Shown here one piece after another: positions 53,843 to 61,194 of a stretch of DNA of 64,000 nucleotides. Every line of letters begins with the position of its first letter. Within the stretch, counting starts at the first letter, position 1. A program made the position numbers and the translations under genes. The stretch spans positions 2,435,364 to 2,499,363 of the forward strand of contig CAJXKD010000001.1 of the NCBI GenBank assembly GCA_913055735.1, in the 5' to 3' direction. The notes under the pieces are model-generated. The model did no database searches. It saw only the letters and a program-made list of their open reading frames with translations, and was not told the origin of the DNA. Source of the stretch: an uncultured Rhodospirillales bacterium (lineage in GTDB: Bacteria > Pseudomonadota > Alphaproteobacteria > Rhodospirillales > UBA2165).

Positions 53843-54541
53843 ATGCAGAAATTCGGCGTCGCGTTGGAGGAAACGGTCAGATACATCTATCTGGCACTCA
53901 AGGCATTGCGGTTTTGGCACCGCCCACCACCCATTAAGACACCGGACGAATTGGTCGAGTATGTTGATACCCGGTCCAAATTCGTCGCACAGACAACTCT
54001 CTACGGTTACGTGAAAACACGTGCGGGGACGCGGTATGTTTCCCTGTTCGAGGACGAGGTGTTCGTTCAATCGCTGAACATCGCGAAATGGGAAATCTAC
54101 CTCGCATGCCTCGCAGATTTGGCAGTTTTCTGCGCCGCAAGCGTTTCCGGCCAAACGCCGGCAAGCGACGATGAAATCCGGTCGCTGGCGATTTATCTTG
54201 TCGATTGCGCGACGCGGAACGAAGAAATCCCCGCCGAGCGGCCGCAAGGATTTGAAGATATTCGGTCGGCGTTCCGGACGCGTGTTCAACAAACGCCATG
54301 GAAGTCCATGGTCGCAGGAGAGAGCGCGTTTCAAGGCAGCCTCGACGCTTTAGTCGAGTGGGCGCCCATCGCCGATGTATTGAAAATCGACGACGCGGAA
54401 GTTGTAAAAAATTCCATGCGCTTCAAATGGAAAAAGGTCCGCGATCAGTTCAATTCGCTCATTGATGCCGAATCGGTGTTGGACGCCTGGCGGATCCAGG
54501 AAGAGCGCGGAAATAGGTTGGAAGCGGCGCACGCTTCGTAA
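53843..54541 (+). CDS. Hypothetical protein, no recognised family
   Basis: 232 aa, cytoplasmic by appearance, with a mostly helical composition (AKWEIYLACLADLAVFCAASV, then SMRFKWKKVRDQFNSLIDAESVLDAW). The N-terminus reads MQKFGVALEETVRYIYLALKALRFW. No catalytic motif, signal peptide or repeat is visible. Codon use looks like its neighbours, and a terminator-like hairpin follows, so it is likely a real single gene. The role is unknown. It is preceded by a 223-bp gap after the divergent DUF4212 gene, in which I see nothing. Confidence 0.55.
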   Translation: MQKFGVALEETVRYIYLALKALRFWHRPPPIKTPDELVEYVDTRSKFVAQTTLYGYVKTRAGTRYVSLFEDEVFVQSLNIAKWEIYLACLADLAVFCAASVSGQTPASDDEIRSLAIYLVDCATRNEEIPAERPQGFEDIRSAFRTRVQQTPWKSMVAGESAFQGSLDALVEWAPIADVLKIDDAEVVKNSMRFKWKKVRDQFNSLIDAESVLDAWRIQEERGNRLEAAHAS

Positions 54542-54583
54542 TTCTCCGTTTCTTTATCCAGTATTTTTCGAGCGACCGCTCAG

Positions 54584-54609
54584 AGAACAGCCGGTGATCC
54601 GGCTGTTCT
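54584..54609 (+). terminator. Terminator-like hairpin after the 53843 gene
   Basis: AGAACAGCCGG and CCGGCTGTTCT form a perfect 11-bp stem with a TGAT loop, 42 nt after the stop. The T-run downstream is poor (ATTCGTCCTTT). It probably ends the hypothetical gene's message ahead of the DUF3500 operon. Confidence 0.65.
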
Positions 54610-54658
54610 GAGTGGGATTCGTCCTTTACAATACCCCCACCGATTGGGGGGATATCTA

Positions 54659-55969
54659 TTGGCCAAAACCGATTTTCGTAAATATGTCCCGGCGCCTGGC
54701 GCCTCCACTGCCTACGGCAAAAGCGCCCGGGGCCACGTTGAAGAACGCCTGAAATCAGAGCGTGTCCAACAGCTGTTCGGTCCGTGGAGAGAACTCTACG
54801 AACAGCCCTTTAAAGGCATGACGACGGACGGCAACGTCATCCCCGATCTATTCGAGTTGCGGCCCGAAGGCGCGCCCACCGAGGCGATGATCAACGCGAC
54901 GATGGCACTGCTCCGGATGCTGTCGCCCGAGCAAAAAGCGGCCATGAGCTTCAGTATCGATTCGACCCAATGGCGCAACTGGCAGAACACCGAAATGTAT
55001 GTCGAGGACTATGGGTTGCGGCTCGCCGAGGTGCCCATGCCGGTACGCGAAGCAGTGATGGCTGTCGTCAGCGCAAGTCTGAGCCGGCATGGGCTTGAAC
55101 TGACCCGCGACGTCATGCGCATGAATGCCTTTCTCGGCGATCTCGTCGGCGGTCCGGACGTGATGAATGAATGGACTTACTTGTTCAATATCTTCGGCAC
55201 GCCATCGGCCAGCGAGCCCTGGGGGTGGCAATTGTTCGGCCATCACCTTTGTTTGCATTGTTTCGTGCTGGGTGAACAGATGACCCTGACGCCGGCGTTC
55301 TTCGGGGCCGAGCCGACCTATGCCGACGAAGGGCCGTTCAAGGGTATCCGCCTGTTCGAGGATAAGGAGCGTGACGGGCTGAAACTGATGCGCTCCTTTT
55401 CCAACGATCAGCAGGAAAGGGCGATTGTCGCCCATTGCATGGTGGGGGGCGATTTGCCGCCGGGACGACGGCACTTTGCCGATAACCTCAACTTGGGCGG
55501 CGCGTATCAGGACAATCGCGTTGTCCCCTACGAGGGGATTGAAGCGTCGATCCTGTCGAAAACTCAGCAGCGCGATCTGCTATCGCTCGCGGAAGCCTAT
55601 TTGGCGCCATTGCCGAAAGGGCCGCTCACGGCGCAAATGGAGGATGTCGAACGTCATCTAAACGAGACGCATTTTTGCTGGATCGGCGGATTCGAGGAAA
55701 ACAGCGCTTTTTATTATCGCATCCAAAGCCCGGTGGTGTTTATCGAGTTCGATCACCACGGCGGCGTATTTCTCACCAACCCGGAACCGGCGAATTTCCA
55801 TGTGCACACCATAGTCCGGACGCCGAACGGGAACGATTACGGCATGGACCTTTTACGGCTGCACTACAAAAATGCACCGCACCACCGGCAGGAACATCGC
55901 CACGAACACAAACATGAACACAAACACGCGCATGCGCATAAACACGATGATGGGGATAGCAACGGCTAG
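54659..55969 (+). CDS. DUF3500 protein with His-rich C-terminal tail
   Basis: 436 aa. DUF3500 features are SEPWGWQLFGHHLCLHCFVLGEQ, ERHLNETHFCWIGGF, VVFIEFDHHGGVFLTNPEP and HTIVRTPNGNDYGMDLLRLHY, with several conserved histidines that could bind metal. The last ~25 residues are a string of His with Glu, Lys, Ala and Asp (begins PHHRQEHRHEHKH), not part of the core family. I chose TTG 54659 because GGGGGGA lies six bases upstream. It is first in a row of five plus-strand genes with flavin, iron and RidA enzymes. Function unknown. Confidence 0.78.
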   Translation: MAKTDFRKYVPAPGASTAYGKSARGHVEERLKSERVQQLFGPWRELYEQPFKGMTTDGNVIPDLFELRPEGAPTEAMINATMALLRMLSPEQKAAMSFSIDSTQWRNWQNTEMYVEDYGLRLAEVPMPVREAVMAVVSASLSRHGLELTRDVMRMNAFLGDLVGGPDVMNEWTYLFNIFGTPSASEPWGWQLFGHHLCLHCFVLGEQMTLTPAFFGAEPTYADEGPFKGIRLFEDKERDGLKLMRSFSNDQQERAIVAHCMVGGDLPPGRRHFADNLNLGGAYQDNRVVPYEGIEASILSKTQQRDLLSLAEAYLAPLPKGPLTAQMEDVERHLNETHFCWIGGFEENSAFYYRIQSPVVFIEFDHHGGVFLTNPEPANFHVHTIVRTPNGNDYGMDLLRLHYKNAPHHRQEHRHEHKHEHKHAHAHKHDDGDSNG

Positions 55970-56046
55970 GTAGCCGACAATGGCTGCATAACACGGGGAA
56001 ACCGGGGCGGCCTCAAACAGGGAGCTAAAAAACAGGGAGATGGGAC

Positions 56047-57183
56047 ATGAGCCCCAAGGACAATGCCGAGGAGCAGCGGCGGCAGACCAATCCGCTGTTT
56101 AACGACCGTAAGCTGAAACTCGGGACGTTCTGCACCAACCTCAGTGGCGGATGCACCATATCCTCGGCCGACGGCATGCTTGATGCCGATTGGGAAAGCA
56201 CCTCGGCGCTGGCGGCCATGGCCGATGCGATGGAATTCGAGGCGCTGGTGCCCGTCGGCCGCTGGAAGGGGTTCGGCGGCGACACGAATTTCAACGGCCG
56301 CGGGTTCGAGTGTTATACCTGGGCCGCCGGCGTTGCTGCACAAACCAAATATTCAGGTGTTTTTTCGACCTCGCATGTGCCGACTGTGCATCCGGTAATG
56401 GCGGCAAAACAGGGAATGACCATCGATCATATCTCGCGTGGCCGGTTTACCTTGAACATCGTCACCGGCTGGTACGAACCCGAGATCGAGATGTTCGGCG
56501 CGCCGCTTCTTGAACACGACAAGCGCTATGACATGGCCATTGAGTGGCTCGACATCGTCAAGCGGCTGTGGATGTCTGAGGAAGAGTTCAATTTCGACGG
56601 TGAATATTATTCCGTGAAGAACGCGAAGATCGGACCGCATCCGGTGCAGGCGCCTCATCCGGCGGTGATGAGCGCCGGTGCGTCGGAACGCGGCCGTCAT
56701 TTTGCGGCCAAATACGCGGATGTCGGGTTTACAAATCTCGACTCCCACGAGCCCGATGCCATGCGGGCGCGCGTCGACAGCTTCCGCAAATTGGCGCGAG
56801 ATGAATATGGCCGCGATATTCAGGTATGGACCAACTCTTACATCTTCCTCGGTGAGACTGAAAAAGAGGCCCGCGAGCTGTACGACTATGTCGTGTTCAA
56901 GAACGGCGACCCGGTGGCCGCCACTAATCTCCTTAATCAACTCGGGCTCAATTCCCAATCGCTTCCCGAGGACGTGCTGGAGATGCTGAAGGAGCACTTC
57001 ATGGCGGGCTGGGGTGGTTTCCCATTGATCGGGACCAGCGAAATGGTCGTCGAGGGATTACAAAAATTGGCCAATGCAGGCTTCGACGGGTCGCTCCTGT
57101 CCTGGCCCATGTACGTGGACGGGATGAAGGAATTTCAGGAAAAGACCTATCCCATGATCGTTCAGGCGGGTCTCCGCAATTAG
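56047..57183 (+). CDS. LLM-class flavin monooxygenase (RutA-like group)
   Basis: 378 aa, luciferase-like. Blocks typical for two-component FMNH2-dependent oxygenases such as RutA: LGTFCTNLSGGCTISSADG, WAAGVAAQTKYSGVFSTSHVP, IDHISRGRFTLNIVTGWYEPE, and DGEYYSVKNAKIGPHPVQAPHPAVMSAGAS. It needs a flavin reductase, which is not encoded here. It could open an N-heterocycle or oxidise an amide; followed by a dioxygenase and RidA genes (34-bp then 22-bp gaps), a ring-degradation role is likely. Confidence 0.85.
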   Translation: MSPKDNAEEQRRQTNPLFNDRKLKLGTFCTNLSGGCTISSADGMLDADWESTSALAAMADAMEFEALVPVGRWKGFGGDTNFNGRGFECYTWAAGVAAQTKYSGVFSTSHVPTVHPVMAAKQGMTIDHISRGRFTLNIVTGWYEPEIEMFGAPLLEHDKRYDMAIEWLDIVKRLWMSEEEFNFDGEYYSVKNAKIGPHPVQAPHPAVMSAGASERGRHFAAKYADVGFTNLDSHEPDAMRARVDSFRKLARDEYGRDIQVWTNSYIFLGETEKEARELYDYVVFKNGDPVAATNLLNQLGLNSQSLPEDVLEMLKEHFMAGWGGFPLIGTSEMVVEGLQKLANAGFDGSLLSWPMYVDGMKEFQEKTYPMIVQAGLRN

Positions 57184-57217
57184 GTCCAACGAAGAACGAA
57201 GAAAGGAGCCGAATGCC

Positions 57218-57736
57218 ATGCTTCCCATGCCCATCGCGGATCTGCATGCCATCTCGCGTGAACTGGCGGAAACGGGCAAACGTGTCCGGGTGCTTTGGCA
57301 ACATCCCGAGACGCTCGCATTCGTTGCGCGCGGGCGCGAATACAGGTCGGAGTTCCACATCAATCCGTCCGACGAGGTGATGTACATGATTTCGGGTCAG
57401 ATGAACCTGCATTTCCGCGATCCAAAGGGTGCGGAAGGCGTTTCGGTTTTGCCCGAGGGGCAGCTCATCTACACGGCGGCGGGCGTACCGCATTCACCCC
57501 GATTTCCGCCGGATGCGTTTTTGCTCGTGATGGAGCGTAAGCGCAAGGAAGGGGAAATTGATCGCTTCCAATGGTTCTGTCCGTCGTGTGACAATTTCCT
57601 GCATGAAGAGCAGTTCGTGGTGAGCGATTACACCGCCGATCCGGTTTCCAAAGCTTACGCCAATTTCTTCGACTCGGAAGAATTCCGCACCTGCTCCGCC
57701 TGCGGAAACATCATGCCCGCCCCCGAATCCACATAG
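57218..57736 (+). CDS. 3-hydroxyanthranilate 3,4-dioxygenase-type cupin
   Basis: 172 aa. Iron-ligand candidates are H47, E53 and H92 (YRSEFHINPSDEV, PHSPRF), with R43 matching the substrate arginine in family members, and a second metal site with CPSC (121-124) and CSAC (159-162). In known enzymes a further arginine follows HSP at the second position; here it comes one residue earlier (HSPRF), so the substrate might differ. The usual reaction opens 3-hydroxyanthranilate to 2-amino-3-carboxymuconate semialdehyde. A RidA-family gene follows. Confidence 0.8.
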   Translation: MLPMPIADLHAISRELAETGKRVRVLWQHPETLAFVARGREYRSEFHINPSDEVMYMISGQMNLHFRDPKGAEGVSVLPEGQLIYTAAGVPHSPRFPPDAFLLVMERKRKEGEIDRFQWFCPSCDNFLHEEQFVVSDYTADPVSKAYANFFDSEEFRTCSACGNIMPAPEST

Positions 57737-57758
57737 CCACGAAGGAAGTCCATATCCC

Positions 57759-58163
57759 ATGCCGAAAGAGATCATCACGTCCGCCTCATCGCCGACGACG
57801 GGATTTACCGACAAGTCGACACCGTCGCCCTTGGCGCAGGGAATAAAGTGGGGGCAGATGCTATTTGTGTCGGGGCAGGGACCGCTCAATCCCGAAACCA
57901 AGGAGGTCGTCTCCGACGATATCCAGGTGCAGACCCGTCAAACCTTGACCAATCTTCAGGGGGTGCTGGCGGCGGCGGGCGCCACGTTTGCCAACGTCGT
58001 GAACATGCGCGTGTGTCTTCGGGATACCGCGGACTTCCCGAAATTTAACGAGGCCTTCGCCGAGTTCATGCAAGGGGAAAAGGTGACGCGGACCTGTATC
58101 GGCGGCACGCCGCACCGCAAGGGCGTGAACGTCGAGATCGATTGCATCGCCATGTTCGATTGA
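57759..58163 (+). CDS. RidA/YjgF-family deaminase
   Basis: 134 aa of the Rid fold: LAQGIKWGQMLFVSGQGPLNPET, ANVVNMRVCLRDTADFPKFNEAFAEFM and VTRTCIGGTPHRKGVNVEIDCIA, the last with the arginine used for enamine/imine hydrolysis in RidA. Some members in aromatic-amine pathways are 2-aminomuconate deaminases, and RutC is another. Placed 22 bp after an HAO-type dioxygenase gene, it is probably the enzyme that releases ammonia. It ends 10 bp before the GST gene. Confidence 0.88.
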   Translation: MPKEIITSASSPTTGFTDKSTPSPLAQGIKWGQMLFVSGQGPLNPETKEVVSDDIQVQTRQTLTNLQGVLAAAGATFANVVNMRVCLRDTADFPKFNEAFAEFMQGEKVTRTCIGGTPHRKGVNVEIDCIAMFD

Positions 58164-58173
58164 AGGAGGCATT

Positions 58174-58968
58174 ATGGCGCTCGAACTCTACCATCACGGC
58201 TCGTCGGTCTGTGCGGCCAAGGTGCGTCTCGTCCTTGAGGAAAAAGGCCTCAACTGGCAAGGCCATTATCTGGATATCCTGGCAGGCGAACAGTTCGATC
58301 CGGCCTATCTGAAGCTCAACCCGAAAGCCGTGGTGCCGACGCTGGTACACGACGGCAAGGTAATCCGCGAATCCACCGTGATTTGCGAGTATCTCGACGA
58401 CGTGTTCCCGGAGACGCCGCTGCGGCCCGCCGATCCGGTGGCACGGGCCACCATGCGCATATGGACCAAGCTGGTCGACGAAGAAGTGCATCCGTCGGTG
58501 CGTCCCGTGACTTATGTCAGCACCCACCGCCATACGATCATGAAACGGTCCCCCGACGAGGTCGAGGAACATATCAACAGCGACCCGCACCCCGTGTGGC
58601 GGGAACGTAAACGCGGCTGGATTCATCAGGGCTTCGCAGCGCCGGATGTGCAGGTGGCGATCCGCTTCTTCGCGAAATTGTTGGAGGACATGGATACCAC
58701 TTTGGCGCGTTCCCCATGGCTGGCGGGTGACAGTTACTCCCTCGCTGACGGCGCGTTGACGCCCTACCTCAACCGGCTCGACATGCTGGGGTTTTCGGAT
58801 ATGTGGTCCGACCTTCCCAATCTAACGCAATGGTTCGATCGGGTGCGCGCACGGCCGAGTTTCGAGCCCGCCTTGTTTAAGTATTTGCCCGAAAGCTTGC
58901 GCGCGGACATGACCGCGAACGGGCGGGCGGCTTGGCCGGAGTTCAAAAAAATCCTCGCGGCCGCCTGA
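58174..58968 (+). CDS. Glutathione S-transferase family protein
   Basis: 264 aa. The N-terminal domain begins MALELYHHGSSVCAAKVRLVLEEKGL, with serine/cysteine near the GSH site, then AVVPTLVHDGKVIRESTVICEYLDD. A longer than usual helical C-terminal domain follows, including LARSPWLAGDSYSLADGALTPYL. As last gene of the DUF3500-LLM-HAO-RidA set it may isomerise or protect from a ring-cleavage product. It is convergent with the MgtE-like gene. Confidence 0.87.
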   Translation: MALELYHHGSSVCAAKVRLVLEEKGLNWQGHYLDILAGEQFDPAYLKLNPKAVVPTLVHDGKVIRESTVICEYLDDVFPETPLRPADPVARATMRIWTKLVDEEVHPSVRPVTYVSTHRHTIMKRSPDEVEEHINSDPHPVWRERKRGWIHQGFAAPDVQVAIRFFAKLLEDMDTTLARSPWLAGDSYSLADGALTPYLNRLDMLGFSDMWSDLPNLTQWFDRVRARPSFEPALFKYLPESLRADMTANGRAAWPEFKKILAAA

Positions 58969-58972
58969 AGAT

Positions 58973-59962
58973 TTAGAGAACCAGGGCGCTGGCCAGCATG
59001 AAGTAAATGGACAGGCTGGCGACGTCCTGAATGATCGTGCAGATAGGGCCGCTACCGAGAGCGGGGTCCGAGCCGAATTTCAGAAAAATCCACGGCAGGC
59101 CGAAACCGACCACCGCTGAAATGGCGCCGCCGCCGAAAACGGCGAGGCCGACGGCCCAGGATAGGGGAACATCGCCGAACACCATGAGAACGGCGGCGAA
59201 CGATATGGCGCCCAGCGCGGCCCCGATCGCCATGCCGATAATGATTTCGTCGCGCATGAGCCGGCCAATGGGAAAGCCATCGGCGGAGATGCCGCGCACG
59301 GCCACGGAAACGGCCTGGGTTCCGATGGCGCCGGCGATATAAACAAGGGCCGGTACGAAGAACGCAACGGCCACATTGGACGACAGCGTGTGTTCGAAAC
59401 CGGCCATCACGAAGGTAATCACGGAAGAGGCGAGAAGGCCGAAGAGAAGCCAGGGCAACCGTCGGCGGAAACGGTCGTGAAGCGGCGCGTCGAGGGCGGC
59501 ATGGGGGCTCTCTTCGTGGAGAGTAATACCGGCAAGCCGTTGCAAGTCTTCAAGATGTTCGTGGCGGAGAATCCGAAACAGCGCTTCCGGCGGCACCGCG
59601 CCGATTAATCTGTCGTTTTCGTCGACGACGGGGACGGTAATCATGTTGAGTTCCATCGCGAGGACGGCGATCTGCTCTTGATCGTCTTCCGGCCGAACCG
59701 CTTCGTGCTCGGGCTCCATGATGTCGGCGATCCGTTTTTCCCCGTCGGCAAACAGATCGTTGATCCGGACAATTCCCACGAGCCGATCGTCGGTATCCGT
59801 TACGAAAACCGTGTCCGCGCATTCGAAGTTTCTTCCCCGCAATTGCTGGAGGACGGCGCCGACGGGGGTGTTTTCCGTCGCCTTCGGTATGCCAGTTACC
59901 ATGTGGGCGCCCGCGGTTTCGCGAAAGGCATCGGCAGGTGGCAAAATTTCCGCAGTCATCAT
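58973..59962 (-). CDS. MgtE-like divalent cation transporter, short form
   Basis: 329 aa. Two CBS-type regions (about 15-80 with TVFVTDTDDRLVGIVRINDLF, and 80-140 with MITVPVVDENDRLIGAVPPE) are followed by an MgtE-type membrane domain with five helices from about residue 170 (PWLLFGLLASSVITFVMAGF; GAIGTQAVSVAVRGIS). Canonical MgtE has about 450 aa with an N-terminal superhelical Mg sensor domain. That domain is missing here, so gating may differ. A role in Mg or Co transport is likely. It converges on the GST gene. Confidence 0.85.
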   Translation of the reverse strand: MMTAEILPPADAFRETAGAHMVTGIPKATENTPVGAVLQQLRGRNFECADTVFVTDTDDRLVGIVRINDLFADGEKRIADIMEPEHEAVRPEDDQEQIAVLAMELNMITVPVVDENDRLIGAVPPEALFRILRHEHLEDLQRLAGITLHEESPHAALDAPLHDRFRRRLPWLLFGLLASSVITFVMAGFEHTLSSNVAVAFFVPALVYIAGAIGTQAVSVAVRGISADGFPIGRLMRDEIIIGMAIGAALGAISFAAVLMVFGDVPLSWAVGLAVFGGGAISAVVGFGLPWIFLKFGSDPALGSGPICTIIQDVASLSIYFMLASALVL

Positions 59963-60363
59963 TCTTTCCTAACAGGCCTTAATAAGTGTCGAGTGGGTAA
60001 CGTGACAGTTTAGCGACCGGCTTTGTCACTTAGATGAACAGGCGAATAAATGGACCGGCAAGCAATCTTCTCTGCTGCCGGTGGTTCACGCTCTCGATTG
60101 CCGCCTCATTTTCGCCGCAACTCATTTCTACCGTAATAATGGGCGGGCTCGATAATTTCACATGCTGATCGCACGTTTTTGTTAAGGGGAAGCGTATTGT
60201 TCCAGGTAGAATGGGACCTAAATAAATGAAACACGAGCAAATAGCCTCGGTTCGCGATTACCGGCGATGCGGGTTGCGTGAGGCCGTTGAACGGGAACTG
60301 GAGGGCGTGCTCTCTTCCAATCCTCCCCCAAACAAGGTGGAGGCGGAACAAAGGGAAAAATCA
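59963..60363. other. Noncoding region, 401 bp, with hairpins
   Basis: It lies between the divergent mgtE-like gene and the secreted-protein gene at 60364. Dyads: GTGACA (60002-60007) with TGTCAC (60024-60029), and ACCGGCA (60054-60060) with TGCCGGT (60076-60082), the latter extended by AGCA/TGC with a bulge. These are in the 5' leader of the mgtE-like gene on the minus strand. An in-frame ATG at 60226 could extend the next gene, but the added part lacks coding features. Confidence 0.45.
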
Positions 60364-60918
60364 ATGCGTGCTGTGGCGTCGGTTGTTCTCGGGTTGCTCT
60401 TGGTGGCGATGGAGCCCATGCCGGCTCATGCCCAGAACGCATCCATCGAGGATTTCTACGGTACATATGCCGGAAGCACTTCCTATGAACAAAATGGCAA
60501 TGTCGAGCTACGCGACCTCAACGTCACCATCGAACCTTTCAAGGAAGGCTTTACGGTCCGGTGGGCGACCTTGACCATCAGCAGCGACGAGGAGCGGCTC
60601 AAAAAGAAGGCCGAATATACGATCAATTTCCAACCCTCGCGCCGTACCGGCATTTTCTCGTCGGCCATGAAAATCAATAAATTCGGCAAGGGCGTGCCCC
60701 TGGATCCGATCAAGGGCGATCCCTATGTCTGGGCGCGGTTGAGTGGCAAGACCCTGACCGTTCATGCCATGATCATCACCGATGACGGCGGCTTCGAGAT
60801 GCAGACCTACGAGCGGACCCTTACCAAGCAGGGGCTCGACCTGGTGTTCACGCGGGTGCGCGACGGCGAGGAAACCAAGGCAATCAATGCCAAGCTGGTC
60901 CGCGTCGACAAATATTAA
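60364..60918 (+). CDS. Predicted secreted protein, unknown
   Basis: 184 aa from ATG 60364 (AAGGGAAA upstream). The signal peptide MRAVASVVLGLLLVAMEPMPAHA is clear. The mature part contains repeated beta-type stretches (FYGTYAGSTSYEQNGNVELRDL, FTVRWATLTISSDEE, LSGKTLTVHAMIITDDGGFE) and TYERTLTKQGLDLVFTRVRDGEE. The layout suggests a small lipocalin-like or DUF-type beta-barrel. I recognise no named family. It precedes a 276-bp gap to the SPOR gene that holds a CCGGGG/CCCCGG hairpin at 61033-61049. Confidence 0.65.
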   Translation: MRAVASVVLGLLLVAMEPMPAHAQNASIEDFYGTYAGSTSYEQNGNVELRDLNVTIEPFKEGFTVRWATLTISSDEERLKKKAEYTINFQPSRRTGIFSSAMKINKFGKGVPLDPIKGDPYVWARLSGKTLTVHAMIITDDGGFEMQTYERTLTKQGLDLVFTRVRDGEETKAINAKLVRVDKY

Positions 60919-61194
60919 CGGGCCAAACTGGGCGTCCTGACCCTCCCAAAGACTTCTCTTTTTCCGCGTGCCGGCACAGCCCGAGACCTTGTAAACCGCC
61001 TTCCCAGCAATATCTCATATGTATGTCGAGGACCGGGGGAAATCCCCGGGACGACCTACAATATATTGTGCCCCCAGAAAGCGGGTGGCGTCCTATGTAT
61101 AAAGTCCCCGGAATATGGGGGATTTAGGTGACGCTGGCATCAAGTTTTCGGGGGAGGCCGGGGTGGTCCGGCGATAGATAGGGGAAGACGATCG

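Noticed and set aside
60226..60363. N-terminal extension of the 60364 gene
   Set aside because: The internal ATG at 60364 has an SD and a perfect signal peptide; the extension would bury the signal sequence.
59963..60363. Magnesium riboswitch (M-box or similar) ahead of the mgtE-like gene
   Set aside because: Only two simple stems are visible; no conserved riboswitch core could be recognised by eye.
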